NCBI GenBank assembly: GCA_963849305.1
Contig: CAWKGV010000012.1
Location: forward strand, 1-64,000
Source: CAWKGV01 sp963849305
GTDB lineage: Bacteria > Pseudomonadota > Alphaproteobacteria > Acetobacterales > Acetobacteraceae
Length of the DNA stretch: 64,000 nt
Direction: 5' to 3'
Made by a program: the position numbers and the translations under genes. Under the pieces are notes generated by a model. The model did no database searches. It had not been told where the DNA came from and saw only the letters and a program-made list of their open reading frames with translations. Positions 9,034 through 18,192 of the stretch are shown here, in pieces; position 1 is the stretch's first letter; the number at the start of each line of letters is the position of its first letter.

Positions 9034-11462
9034 TGAGTACGTCTCCGGGCAATCGGGAAGCTGGCGAGCGCCGCACCATACAACACGGCGGCGCACAGCA
9101 GAACCGTGCCGAGCCCCGCCTGACGCGCGAGCAAGCTCGCCAGCGGCGTGGCGAGCACGGAGAAGGCGCCGTTCAACGCCCAGGCCCAGGGCAGCGCCGC
9201 GCCGGAGCCCGTCTGCGCGAGTCCCAGTGGGAACGGCAGGCCGAGCGCCAGGGAGACAGGCGCCGCGACCAGCAGCACCAGGACCGCGCGGACCGCCCAG
9301 GGCCAGCCGAGCGTCGCCAGCATCGTCGGCTGCAGCCCGACGAAGGCGGCGGCGCACCAGCCCGCCACCACCAGGACCGCGAGCGTCATTGTGCGCCGCT
9401 GGTCTGCGAGGCCGCCGGCCATGCTGCCGATGCCCGAGAAGACCAGCATCCCAGTTAGCACCAGCGCGAAGCCGCTCGTCCGATCGTCGAGCCACAGGCT
9501 CGCCTGCTCGATCAGGTAGATCTCGATGAACAGGAAGCCCAGTCCGAGCGCCGGGAAATAGACCGCCATGCGCGCCAGCATCGCGCCCATCGCGCCTATG
9601 CGGCGGGGGGCGGCGAGTGGCACCAACAGCACCACCACCGCGATCACCGCGGCTTGGGCGAGCACCGCCAGGTCCACCAGCCCGCCGATCTCGGCTTGCG
9701 GCAGGATTTCCAGCCGGTCGAGCAAGGTACGCAGTTGCGACAGCCGCAGCGCCGCGTAGAACGCCGGCCGGTCTAGGGTGATCGGGGCCAGGCTGAAATT
9801 GGCCTCGGAAGCGGTGTGCCGACCGGCAAGCACCGCGCCGGCCTCATCGGCGATGGAATCGTCCGGGCCGCCCGATGCCACCTCCCCGGTTGCGAAGGAG
9901 ACCGCGGGCAGGTCGTTGTAGATGCCCGCCCGCGCGGCGGCGACGTCCATGCCGGGGTAATAGGACACATCGAACGAGCGCGCGTCGCAGAACCGGCGCA
10001 GCGCGGCGATCCGGGCGGCGTCCCAGGGGCGTCTGGAGAGCAGGATGCGCGCGCCCCAGGCCGAGCGATACACCGCCGCGTAGCGCGGCGCGTCCTCCAA
10101 CCCGGCCGCGCGCAGCGCCGCGCGCGCGGTGGCGAGAATGCGCAACGCGTAGACCGGGAAATCGCGAATCGAGACCGGGATGGACAAGATGCCGCCCGGC
10201 GCGAGCGCGCCCAGGTCGGCCGCGATCGCCTCCACGCTGAACGATGCGGCATTGCCCGGCTCCACGTCGAGGAAGTCCGACGAAATGTCGATAATGTCGT
10301 ATCTTCCGCCCGCACGTGCGGCGGCCAGCGGCGCTTGCCGCATCAGCCGCACGCGCTGATCGCCGGCCAGCGGAGGTGAGGGGCCGAGCCCTCGCCGCAG
10401 CCCGCCCCGCATCACCGGGTCCGGCTCCAGCGCCTCCACCCGCGCCGCCCCGAGCGACAGCGCCTCGGCAATACGGAACCCGCCCGAGGCCCCGGCCAGT
10501 AGCACGTGGGCGTTGGGGATCAGCTCGTACGGCAGAGCGTCGAGCGCGGCGCGGCCGTAGCGCACGTCCAGGCTCCCCGGCCGCGCCAGCGCGGCCACCC
10601 GCACCCCGTCGCGATAGAGGCCGAGCGCGCGCGGCGGGCCGGGCACGCCAAGCATTCCGGCATTGTTGGAGATGTCGGTGTCAGGCCGTTCGGTGAAGTC
10701 GTCCAGCAATTGGTATTCGCCGCGCGGCGACAAAAGCTCGGCCACCACCCGCGCCCCCGGCGTGTGCAGCGGGGCGTAGATCGGCTTGAACTCGTTGCTG
10801 TGCGGCTGGCTGCCCAGGAGCAGCAGCGCCTCCACAGCGAGCAGCGCCGCGCCTGCCGAAGCCGCGGCCAGCCGTCGGTGGCCGGCAATGAGGCCCGCGC
10901 TGGCGGCGAGCGGGACGAGCAGCACCGGCACTAACCCGAACGGCCGGACCAGGAACATCAGTCCCAGCACCACTGCCGCGCCGACACCTGCGCCGGTCAA
11001 GTCATAGCCGTACACCACGCCGATACGATCGGTGTTCAGTACAAAGCTCAAGCCGACGAACAGGCCGGCCAAGAAAAAGAAGGGCAGCAGCGCGGCGTAG
11101 TAGCCCGCGATGTTCCAAAGCTGCGGCGCCCAGGTGGCCGGGTTTTGCAGTTGTAGCGGGTTGAACGGGTTCGCGGCGGTGAAGTGAAAGCCAAGGCCCG
11201 CCGCCAGAACCAGCGCCGCCGGCAGCGCCGCCATTAGGCGCGCGCCATGGCGCACCGCCCAGTCGCGCGCTAGTGCCAGCGCCACGCCGCTCAGCGCGAA
11301 CCCGGCCATCACGATCGAGATGACCCAGTAGCCGTATTCCGACCACTCGGCCACGGCGAAGAACCGGGTCAACGCGATCTCGTAGGCCACCGCCGACAGT
11401 GAGACCAGGAAGAGCGGCGCCAGCCTCGAAGCGCGTGATTGAACCCGCCCGCTCACGGCCAT
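8994..11462 (-). CDS. Membrane-fused spermidine synthase-like protein
   Basis: An 822-residue protein with an N-terminal membrane region (about 1-215, six to eight segments), a soluble Rossmann/spermidine-synthase-like domain (about 230-600, with LLAGASGGFRIAEAL and ALEPDP as the nucleotide-binding strand and acidic residue) and a C-terminal membrane region (about 610-800). This matches the family of bacterial 'fused MFS/spermidine synthase' proteins of unknown role. The classical GGGDG motif is changed to GASGG, so polyamine synthesis is doubtful. It overlaps the upstream hydrolase gene by 10 bases and the downstream methyltransferase by 40, indicating one operon. Confidence 0.78.
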   Translation of the reverse strand: MAVSGRVQSRASRLAPLFLVSLSAVAYEIALTRFFAVAEWSEYGYWVISIVMAGFALSGVALALARDWAVRHGARLMAALPAALVLAAGLGFHFTAANPFNPLQLQNPATWAPQLWNIAGYYAALLPFFFLAGLFVGLSFVLNTDRIGVVYGYDLTGAGVGAAVVLGLMFLVRPFGLVPVLLVPLAASAGLIAGHRRLAAASAGAALLAVEALLLLGSQPHSNEFKPIYAPLHTPGARVVAELLSPRGEYQLLDDFTERPDTDISNNAGMLGVPGPPRALGLYRDGVRVAALARPGSLDVRYGRAALDALPYELIPNAHVLLAGASGGFRIAEALSLGAARVEALEPDPVMRGGLRRGLGPSPPLAGDQRVRLMRQAPLAAARAGGRYDIIDISSDFLDVEPGNAASFSVEAIAADLGALAPGGILSIPVSIRDFPVYALRILATARAALRAAGLEDAPRYAAVYRSAWGARILLSRRPWDAARIAALRRFCDARSFDVSYYPGMDVAAARAGIYNDLPAVSFATGEVASGGPDDSIADEAGAVLAGRHTASEANFSLAPITLDRPAFYAALRLSQLRTLLDRLEILPQAEIGGLVDLAVLAQAAVIAVVVLLVPLAAPRRIGAMGAMLARMAVYFPALGLGFLFIEIYLIEQASLWLDDRTSGFALVLTGMLVFSGIGSMAGGLADQRRTMTLAVLVVAGWCAAAFVGLQPTMLATLGWPWAVRAVLVLLVAAPVSLALGLPFPLGLAQTGSGAALPWAWALNGAFSVLATPLASLLARQAGLGTVLLCAAVLYGAALASFPIARRRTQWNDLPARSPVVD

Positions 11463-12328
11463 ACGAGCCGGCGGATGAAACGCGCCATCAGCGCGTCGAA
11501 CCGCGCGGCGTCATCGACGAACAGGGCATGGCCGGCATCGGCGAACACCGCGGTCTCCGTATTGGGGCGGCCGCGCTCCAGATTGGCGGCCTGAAGCGCG
11601 AAGCGAGGGCGGACCACATAGAGCACCGGCTTGCCGGTTGCATAGACCGCCTCGCGCCAGTAGCTGCGCGGCTCCGGATAGGCGAGCAGGGCACGACAGG
11701 CCGGCTCCGGCGTGCGCAGCGAGACCGAGATCAGGCGCGCCAGATAAGATTCAGGCTGCGGCCGACGAAACATGCCACGCACGAACCGCTGCATGAACAG
11801 CGTATGGGTCAGCGGCCGACGTGGACGCGCGGGCGAAGGTGCGGGCGCGGGTTCCTCGCCTACCGAGTTGTCCACCAGCACCAGCCCTGCCACGGCACGA
11901 TCCCCGTGCTCGTGGAGGTAGGCGAGCGAATCCAGCACGCCGAGCGACCAACCGACGAGCAGAACCGGCGCAGGCCCGAGTCGGGCAAGAAGTTCGGCGA
12001 TGTCCTGGCCGCGCCGACGGGGCGTGTAGCCGGCTGGCGCGATCTCCGAGGCGCCTTGCCCCCGCGGGTCAAACGCCACGACGTGATAGGCGCGCGCGAA
12101 CGCCGCGACCTGCGGCGCCCAGATCCAGGCCGGCATGGTCCAGCCCGGGACAAAGACGATGGTATTAGCGCCAGGCCGCCCCGCTTCGAGGTAATGCAGC
12201 CGCACCCCGTCGCTGGTTCGGAAGTATCGGTCCTGCGTGCCGGGGAAGCGCTGTGCGCCGGCCGAGCCGCACAGCATCCAGGCGATCAGCAAGAGACTCG
12301 GCAACAATCTCAGACGAGAGAAAGACAT
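11453..12328 (-). CDS. Exported alpha/beta hydrolase
   Basis: A roughly 291-residue alpha/beta-hydrolase with an N-terminal signal peptide (MSFSRLRLLPSLLLIAWML, cleavage near SAGAQ). The nucleophile elbow is GWSLG (serine nucleophile), the oxyanion region is VPGWTMPAW and the C-terminal catalytic histidine lies in DAGHALFVDD. It is likely an esterase, lipase or epoxide-hydrolase relative acting in the periplasm. The ATG at 12328 is preferred to the GTG at 12337. It overlaps the 3' end of the upstream oxidase reading frame and the 5' end of the next gene. Confidence 0.82.
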   Translation of the reverse strand: MSFSRLRLLPSLLLIAWMLCGSAGAQRFPGTQDRYFRTSDGVRLHYLEAGRPGANTIVFVPGWTMPAWIWAPQVAAFARAYHVVAFDPRGQGASEIAPAGYTPRRRGQDIAELLARLGPAPVLLVGWSLGVLDSLAYLHEHGDRAVAGLVLVDNSVGEEPAPAPSPARPRRPLTHTLFMQRFVRGMFRRPQPESYLARLISVSLRTPEPACRALLAYPEPRSYWREAVYATGKPVLYVVRPRFALQAANLERGRPNTETAVFADAGHALFVDDAARFDALMARFIRRLVWP

Positions 12329-13685
12329 GCCACGCACACAACTTGGTGCGTGGCTGCCGTGTCAAACGATTGTTTCGCCATCCGCCCGTGCGGGGGCGGG
12401 GGCGGGGGCGGGGGCGGGATTCTACCTGAAATCGTCGCGGGGCGTAAGGGGCGGGGTCGATCGTCGGCGGTTTGCCGCCCGCGAGATCGGCCACCAACCG
12501 ACCGGTCGCTGCTCCTGCGGCGAGGCCAATATGGCCGTGGCCGTAGGCATGGATCACGTCGGGCGAGGCCGAGGCGGGGCCGATGCAGGGAAGCCCGTCC
12601 GGGGTCGAGGGCCGGTGGCCCATCCAGAACGTGACCCGCGCGCCCGGCAACTCGCGCGGCAGGCCGGGGAACACGCGCAGCGCGAAGTCGCGCAGGATCT
12701 CGGCCCGCCGCCAGTTCGGCGCCGCCTCCAGCCCGGCCAGCTCCACCTGGCCCGCGATGCGCAGCCCGCCGGCCATCATGGTGATCGACATCTTGCCGTC
12801 GCTCGGCATTACCGGGTAGCGCGGCGCGCTTTCCGGGCTCTCGATCACCGCGTGATAGCCGCGCTCGCTCTCCAGCGGCACCCGATCGCCCGCCGCCGCC
12901 GCCAGCGGTTTAGAGCGTGCGCCGGCCGCGATCACCGCCTTCTCGCACTCGATCTGGCCGGTCTCGGTCCGCACCGCGCGCAGCCGACGTGCCTCGATGT
13001 GAAAACCGGTGGCGCGTTCACTCCGCCGTTCGGCGCCAAGCTGCTCGGCATGGCGCACCAGCGCGGCGACATATGCGCTCGGATCGAGGCAGTGGCCGCC
13101 TTCTTCCACCAGCACGCCAAACCGATAGCGCCGGTCGAGGCCCGGCTCGCGCTGGCGTAGCTCGTTCTGGTCCAATTCCACCCAGCTCACGCCATTCTCG
13201 CGCCGGAGCCGCCAAGCCAGCGCCTCGGCCTCGAATTCGGCGCGGGAGGGGAAGATGTAGAGCAGCCCCTGGCGCCGGATCAGGGCGCCCACGCCCGCCG
13301 CCTCCGCCAGCCGCCGGTGCCGCTCCGGCGCTTCCACCACCAGCGGGCGGAGCGCGCGCGCGGTCGCGGCCACCTTGGCCTCGGTCGCGCCCGCCGCGAG
13401 GAAGTGCCGCAGCCACGACAACATCCGCGGCAGGTATCGCCAACGGATGGTCAGCGGGCCGAGCGGGTCGGCGACCCAGCCCGGCACCTTGCGCCAGATA
13501 CCCGGCGCGGACATCGGCACCACCGAGCCCGGGCTGAGCCAGCAGCCATTGCCGTAGCTGGCGGCCTGCTCGCCGCCGGGCGGACCGGGATCCAGGATCG
13601 TGACCCGGTGACCGTCACGCAGCAACTCGACCGCACTCGCCGCGCCGATGATGCCGGCGCCGATAACGACGACCTGTGCGCTCAC
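12165..13685 (-). CDS. DadA-like FAD-dependent amino acid oxidoreductase with anomalous tail
   Basis: A DAO-family flavoprotein of the D-amino acid dehydrogenase type. An N-terminal FAD-binding motif VVIGAGIIGAASAVELL is followed by the typical SYGNGCWLSPGS segment, and the C-terminal FAD motif is WMGHRPSTPDGLPCIG. The enzyme normally ends near residue 415-420. Here the frame runs on for about 85 residues without similarity, beginning with RPRPRPRPR from a CGGGGG hexamer repeat and ending inside the next gene. Either the true stop was lost by a frameshift near 12420 or the tail is real. The core function is clear; the C-terminus is not. Confidence 0.82.
   Translation of the reverse strand: MSAQVVVIGAGIIGAASAVELLRDGHRVTILDPGPPGGEQAASYGNGCWLSPGSVVPMSAPGIWRKVPGWVADPLGPLTIRWRYLPRMLSWLRHFLAAGATEAKVAATARALRPLVVEAPERHRRLAEAAGVGALIRRQGLLYIFPSRAEFEAEALAWRLRRENGVSWVELDQNELRQREPGLDRRYRFGVLVEEGGHCLDPSAYVAALVRHAEQLGAERRSERATGFHIEARRLRAVRTETGQIECEKAVIAAGARSKPLAAAAGDRVPLESERGYHAVIESPESAPRYPVMPSDGKMSITMMAGGLRIAGQVELAGLEAAPNWRRAEILRDFALRVFPGLPRELPGARVTFWMGHRPSTPDGLPCIGPASASPDVIHAYGHGHIGLAAGAATGRLVADLAGGKPPTIDPAPYAPRRFQVESRPRPRPRPRTGGWRNNRLTRQPRTKLCAWHVFLSSEIVAESLADRLDAVRLGRRTALPRHAGPILPNQRRGAAALPRSGAAWR
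12391..12418. repeat. Hexanucleotide tandem repeat (CGGGGG)4 plus CGGG
   Basis: Four perfect copies of CGGGGG followed by a partial copy. On the minus strand they encode the Arg-Pro repeats at the start of the anomalous DadA tail. A change of whole units would keep the reading frame but alter tail length; a single-base slip in a G5 run would restore or remove a stop. Confidence 0.9.
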
Positions 13686-13844
13686 CTCACCCCGCGCCTG
13701 TGTCCGCCTGGTCCGATCTTAAAACCGCCAGATATCACCGATGCACCGCCTCGTTCGCCGCCAGCTCCGCGAGCCGGCCACGCCAGCCCGGAAGCGCCTG
13801 GACAACGATATAAAAGTCACGGCGCCGGAGGCACTGACGTGGCG

Positions 13845-15056
13845 CTATCCAACATGGCGCAGTCTCCGCACCTCGGCATCCGATGGCATCACGGCGACGC
13901 CGTCGATGTAACGCCAGTCCACCATAACACCCATGCCGTCCTGCACCGCGAGCTTGCCGATGAACGTGCCCATCGTGCTCTGGTGATCGAGCGCCCGATA
14001 ACGCACGCGCCCGAGCGGGGTGTCGAACTGAGCGCCGGCGAAGCCCTTGGTCATCTGCGCCGTCGCCGTGCCGCCGGCCCGCTCGATGCCGGCGACGATG
14101 GAGTTGATCAACGAATAGCCGACCACCGAGCCCATCTGCGGCGCCGCGCCAAACATCGCCTCGTAGTCGTTGACGAAGGCCGCGTTGGCCGGCGCGAGAT
14201 CCCGTGCTCCCGGGTATCCGGTCACGATCCAGCCCACCGGCGTGTCCGCCCCGAGCGGCTCCAAGTATTCCGGCTCACCGGTAAGCAAGGAGACCGCCGG
14301 CCGGCCCTGGAACAGCCCGTGCGTCGTACCCTGGCGGACAAAGTTCGTGAGGTCCGGGCCGAATGTGGCGTTAAAGATCGCATCCGGTTTGGCCGCGGCC
14401 AGCGCCACCACCGTCGCGCCAGCGTCAATATGGCCGAGCGCCGGCCACTGCTCGGCCACAAATTGCACGTCCGGGCGTTTCGCCGCGAGCAGTTGCTTGA
14501 ACCACTTCACCGCGGACTGACCGAACTCATAGTTGGGCGCGACTGTTGCCCAGCGCTTCGCGGGCAGCGCGGCGGCTTCGGGCACCAGCATCGCCACCTG
14601 CATGTAGGTCGAGGGGCGCAGGCGGAAGCACACGCGGTTGCCGTCTTGCCAGACCAGTGCGTCGCTCAGCGGCTCCCCTGCGACATAGAGCTTGTTCGCG
14701 TGCAGAGCGTAATCGGAGATCGCGAGGCCGACATTGGAGAGATAGCCGCCCGCGAGCAGATCGACCTTCTGGTCGTTTACCAATTCCCTGGCCGCGCGCA
14801 CCGAATCCGCCGGCTTGCCGGCGCCGTCGCGCGAGATGACCTCCAGCTTGCGGCCGAGCACGCCGCCCCTGGCGTTGGTTTCCTCTACCGCGAGCCGCCA
14901 CGCCTTGCGATACGGGATAGTGAATGCGGGAAAGGTGCTATAGGCGCTGATCTCACCGACACGGATCGGCCGCCCACCCTGCGCGCGCACGATCGCCGGC
15001 GCCGCGAGCAGCGAGGCGGTGCCGCCCAGCACGGCGCGCCGCGGGATGCCGTTCAT
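13845..15056 (-). CDS. ABC transporter substrate-binding protein (Liv type)
   Basis: A 403-residue periplasmic receptor of the Peripla_BP_6 family with a Tat-like signal peptide (PRRAVLGGTASLLAAPAIVRAQ). The mature protein starts RPIRVGEISAYS and contains VEETNARGGVLGRKLEVISRD, the standard lobe-1 pattern. The ATG at 15056 follows GGAAAGGATGAG. Distance and orientation suggest that it serves the LivHMG/F components encoded at 18193-24040. Nearby acyl-CoA genes make a carboxylic acid a plausible ligand, but this is inference. Confidence 0.88.
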   Translation of the reverse strand: MNGIPRRAVLGGTASLLAAPAIVRAQGGRPIRVGEISAYSTFPAFTIPYRKAWRLAVEETNARGGVLGRKLEVISRDGAGKPADSVRAARELVNDQKVDLLAGGYLSNVGLAISDYALHANKLYVAGEPLSDALVWQDGNRVCFRLRPSTYMQVAMLVPEAAALPAKRWATVAPNYEFGQSAVKWFKQLLAAKRPDVQFVAEQWPALGHIDAGATVVALAAAKPDAIFNATFGPDLTNFVRQGTTHGLFQGRPAVSLLTGEPEYLEPLGADTPVGWIVTGYPGARDLAPANAAFVNDYEAMFGAAPQMGSVVGYSLINSIVAGIERAGGTATAQMTKGFAGAQFDTPLGRVRYRALDHQSTMGTFIGKLAVQDGMGVMVDWRYIDGVAVMPSDAEVRRLRHVG

Positions 15057-15130
15057 CTCTCATCCTTTCCCGGAAGTAACAGCGCAACCTGCCGCCTCCT
15101 AGCGCAGCTTTCGGAGCAGCGCCAGCCGGC

Positions 15131-16042
15131 CTACCTGATCTTGCCAACGCTCCGCAGCTTGCCCTCCAGATCGCCCATGATCGTGGCCAACGGGTGCGCG
15201 CTCGAGAGGTCGGTGACTTTACCTACAGCTTCAGCAAACATCTCGACCGTCACCGGCTGGTCAGGGTCGAACTGCACGCCCTCGGTCTCGAAATACTGCA
15301 GGCGGGTAAAGCCGCCCGCCTGGGCGAAGATGATCTCCCCAGAGATGTCGCATTGGTCGCTGCACAGCCAAGCGACCGCGGGCGAGACCAGCTCGGGCCT
15401 CATGTAAGGCGCGACCGCGGGGTTCATCAGACCCTCGGTCATGCGCGTGAGCGCGGCAGGCGAGATGGCGTTGATCAGGATGTTGTACTTGGCGCCCTCG
15501 AAGCGGAGGCAGTTGACCAGCCCGAGCACGCCGGCCTTCGCTGCGCCATAGTTGCTCTGGCCGAAATTGCCGAAGCTGCCGGAGGTCGAGCTGGTCACGA
15601 CCACGCGGCCGTATTTCCGCTCGCGCATGATTGGCCAAGCGGCCTTGGTGCAATACACGGTGCCCATCAGATGCACGTTGACGACCACCTCAAAATCATC
15701 CGGCTCCATATTGTGCAGCGCCTTGTCGCGCAGGATGCCGGCATTGTTCACCAGGATATCGAGCCGACCCCACGAGTAGGTCGCGGTCTTGACGATGGCT
15801 TGCGCGCTCCCCCATTCGGCGACGGAGTTGTAATCGGCCACCGCCTCGCCGCCTTTCGCTTTGATCTCGGCGACCACACGGTCGGCGACCGAGTGCGCGC
15901 CGCCGCGTCCATCCACCGCCCCACCAGGGTCGTTGACCACCACCTTCGCCCCACGCTCGGCGAGCAACAGCGCGTGGGCGCGGCCGAGCCCAGCGCCGGC
16001 TCCGGTCACGATTGCGACGCGGTCGTCGAAACGGATGGTCAT
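15131..16042 (-). CDS. SDR-family dehydrogenase, MFE-2/HSD17B4-like
   Basis: A 303-residue short-chain dehydrogenase/reductase. The cofactor motif is TGAGAGLGRAHALLLAERG, the NNAG motif is present in LVNNAGILRDKAL, and the catalytic Ser-Tyr-Lys reads as the serine region VVTSSTSGSFG and YGAAKAG. The sequence VVNDPGGAVDGRGG after strand 2 is typical of the (3R)-hydroxyacyl-CoA dehydrogenase domain of multifunctional enzyme type 2 relatives. The start at 16042 is preferred over 16072 because AAGGGA precedes it. It is divergent from the CoA-transferase gene and likely works on a CoA-linked intermediate of the same pathway. Confidence 0.88.
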   Translation of the reverse strand: MTIRFDDRVAIVTGAGAGLGRAHALLLAERGAKVVVNDPGGAVDGRGGAHSVADRVVAEIKAKGGEAVADYNSVAEWGSAQAIVKTATYSWGRLDILVNNAGILRDKALHNMEPDDFEVVVNVHLMGTVYCTKAAWPIMRERKYGRVVVTSSTSGSFGNFGQSNYGAAKAGVLGLVNCLRFEGAKYNILINAISPAALTRMTEGLMNPAVAPYMRPELVSPAVAWLCSDQCDISGEIIFAQAGGFTRLQYFETEGVQFDPDQPVTVEMFAEAVGKVTDLSSAHPLATIMGDLEGKLRSVGKIR

Positions 16043-16157
16043 GCGTGCGGTTCCCTTACCGTGTTCTCTCACGCGCGAGCGTACCCTGGCCCGCCGCCGC
16101 GCGGAAGACGCTTGCCGCGCCGGCGGGCCTGGTGGATCGTGCCAGGCGGGGGTGGAG

Positions 16158-17357
16158 ATGGCGCGACGGATCTTCGACGGGCTGAAAGTGATCGACTGCT
16201 CCAGCTACATCGCTGGCCCGTGCGCGGCCACGGTGCTGGCCGATTTCGGCGCCGAGGTGGTCAAGGTCGAGCCGCCGGCCGGCGATCCGTATCGCACCCG
16301 CTCAGTGCCGCCGGCGGTCGGCCCGGTCCATCCGCGCAACCCGAGTTTCATGCTCGACGGGCGCAACCGCCGAAGCGTGATACTCGACCTAACGCGCGCG
16401 GCGGGGCAGGCGGTGCTGCATCGGCTGGTGACGGCGAGCGACGTGTTCATCACCAACGCACCGCCCGACGTGCGCCGCAAGTTGGGTGTGACCTACGAGG
16501 ATTTGGGTCCGCTCAACCCGCGCCTGATCTACGCCTCGTTCACCGGCTACGGCGAGACGGGCGAGGAGGCGAGCAAACCGGGGTTCGACGCGACCGCCTG
16601 GTGGGCGCGCTCTGGACTGATGCATCTGGTGCGCTCGGGCGCGGAGACGCCGCCGGCGCGCTCGCTGCCTGGCATGGGCGACCATCCTTCGGGGATCGCG
16701 CTCTTCGCGGCGATCGCGACCGCGCTCTACCAGCGCGAGCGCACCGGCCGCGGCCTCAGCGTCGGCTCATCGCTGCTGATGAACGGGCTCTGGGCCAATG
16801 GCTGTTTGGTGCAGGCGCGTCTATGCGGGGAAATGGTGGAACCGCAGCCGCCGCGCGCCGAATCAGCATATCCGCTGCGCAACCACTATCGCTGCCGTGA
16901 CAGCAAATGGCTGATCCTGTCGATCGTGCCGGACCAGCGGCGCTGGGAGGCTCTGCGCCGGGCTCTCGGCGGCGGTCCGCTCGATGACCCGCGCTTCGCG
17001 ACGGTGCAAGGCCGGGCGAGCCACGCGCACGCGCTGACCGTGGCGCTCGACGCGGTGTTCGCCAAGCGCGACCGCGCCGAGTGGCGCGCGGTGCTGGAAC
17101 CGACTGGGCTGGTGTTCGGCATCGTTGCCGAGATGGACGACATTCCGGATACTCAAATGCTTGCCAGCGGGGCATTGGCTCCGTTCGAGGACGACGCAAT
17201 GCTGACGGTGAGCAGCCCGTTCTGGCTGGACGGACAAGAAAAGGCCCCGCCGTGTCACGCGCCGGAGGCGGGCGAGCACGCTGCGGCGGTGTTGCGCGAA
17301 GCGGGCTATTCCGATGCGGAGATCGAGGGGCTGCGGGCGGATGGGGCCATGGGGTGA
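16158..17357 (+). CDS. CaiB/BaiF family III CoA-transferase
   Basis: A 399-residue class III CoA-transferase. The N-terminus GLKVIDCSSYIAGPCAAT followed by LADFGAEVVKVEPP is diagnostic, and the likely catalytic Asp lies in GFDATAWWARSG. The start at 16158 follows GGTGGAG; the frame extends upstream without coding character. It activates a carboxylic acid by transferring CoA from another thioester. Directly downstream are an enoyl-CoA hydratase and the permeases, which suggests a transport-plus-activation cluster for one acid. Confidence 0.9.
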   Translation: MARRIFDGLKVIDCSSYIAGPCAATVLADFGAEVVKVEPPAGDPYRTRSVPPAVGPVHPRNPSFMLDGRNRRSVILDLTRAAGQAVLHRLVTASDVFITNAPPDVRRKLGVTYEDLGPLNPRLIYASFTGYGETGEEASKPGFDATAWWARSGLMHLVRSGAETPPARSLPGMGDHPSGIALFAAIATALYQRERTGRGLSVGSSLLMNGLWANGCLVQARLCGEMVEPQPPRAESAYPLRNHYRCRDSKWLILSIVPDQRRWEALRRALGGGPLDDPRFATVQGRASHAHALTVALDAVFAKRDRAEWRAVLEPTGLVFGIVAEMDDIPDTQMLASGALAPFEDDAMLTVSSPFWLDGQEKAPPCHAPEAGEHAAAVLREAGYSDAEIEGLRADGAMG

Positions 17358-17405
17358 GTCCACAAAACATAAGACCAATTGAAACGTTACCCGATGGAGG
17401 ACGGA

Positions 17406-18185
17406 ATGCCCGATTACCAATATTGCCAGGTCGAGGACGAAGGGCGGGTACGGGTGGTCACCCTCAATCGGCCGGAGGTGATGAACGCGCTGCACAGCGA
17501 CGCCCACCACGAACTCGAGCAGGTCTGGGACGAGTTCGCGGCGCGCGAGGATTTGTGGGTCGGCATCGTCACCGGCGCCGGGGAGCGGGCGTTCTCGGCC
17601 GGCAATGATCTTAAGGTGCAAGCGGCCGGCAAGCGCGGCCCGCTCGCGCGCTCCGGCTTCGCCGGGCTGACCCTCCGCTTCGACCTCGATAAGCCGCTGA
17701 TCGCGGCGGTGAACGGCGTGGCGATGGGCGGCGGGTTCGAGATCGCGCTCGCCTGCGACATCATCATCGCCGCCGAGAACGCCCTGTTCGCGCTACCGGA
17801 GCCGCGCGTAGGGCTGATCGCGGGCGCGGGCGGGGTGCATCGGCTGCCGCGCATGATCCCGCAGAAGCAGGCGCTGGGGATGATCCTCACCGGCCGGCGC
17901 GTCCCCGCACGCGAGGGTAAGGAACTGGGCTTCGTCAACGAGGTGGTGCCCCAGGGTGCGGCATTGGCCGGGGCGAAACGTTGGGCGGCGCTGATCCTGG
18001 AGTGCTCGCCCAAGGCGGTGCGGGCCTCCAAGCAAGCCGTGTATCGCGGCCTGGCCGAACCCACGCTGGAGCAGGCGATACGCACGCTCTATCCGGCGCA
18101 GAAGGAGAATGCCGAAAGCGAGGACTACATTGAGGGGCCGCGCGCCTTCGCCGCGAAGCGCAAGCCGGACTGGCGAAACCGCTAG
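17406..18185 (+). CDS. Enoyl-CoA hydratase/isomerase
   Basis: A 259-residue crotonase-fold protein. The oxyanion-hole segments are AFSAGNDLKVQ and GVAMGGGFEIALACD, and the conserved LPEPRVGLIAGAGG loop is present. Family members hydrate or isomerise unsaturated acyl-CoAs. The start at 17406 is chosen because GGAGG lies 5-6 bases upstream; earlier ATGs in frame lack this. It follows the CoA-transferase by 48 bases and precedes livH by 7 bases, so it belongs to the same transcription unit. Confidence 0.9.
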   Translation: MPDYQYCQVEDEGRVRVVTLNRPEVMNALHSDAHHELEQVWDEFAAREDLWVGIVTGAGERAFSAGNDLKVQAAGKRGPLARSGFAGLTLRFDLDKPLIAAVNGVAMGGGFEIALACDIIIAAENALFALPEPRVGLIAGAGGVHRLPRMIPQKQALGMILTGRRVPAREGKELGFVNEVVPQGAALAGAKRWAALILECSPKAVRASKQAVYRGLAEPTLEQAIRTLYPAQKENAESEDYIEGPRAFAAKRKPDWRNR

Positions 18186-18192
18186 CCCAGCC

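Noticed and set aside
12391..12418. Short-unit repeat as a possible CRISPR or regulatory array
   Set aside because: Six-base units without spacers are a simple sequence repeat. No CRISPR-like direct repeats with regular spacers were seen anywhere.
13686..13844. A short coding-like frame between DadA and the binding protein
   Set aside because: About 40 codons could be read in one frame, but it has no start codon or ribosome binding site and no recognisable family.
13317..15407. A 696-codon plus-strand open frame opposite DadA and the binding-protein gene
   Set aside because: It crosses two well-supported minus-strand genes and their intergenic region, and its composition is that of a shadow frame.
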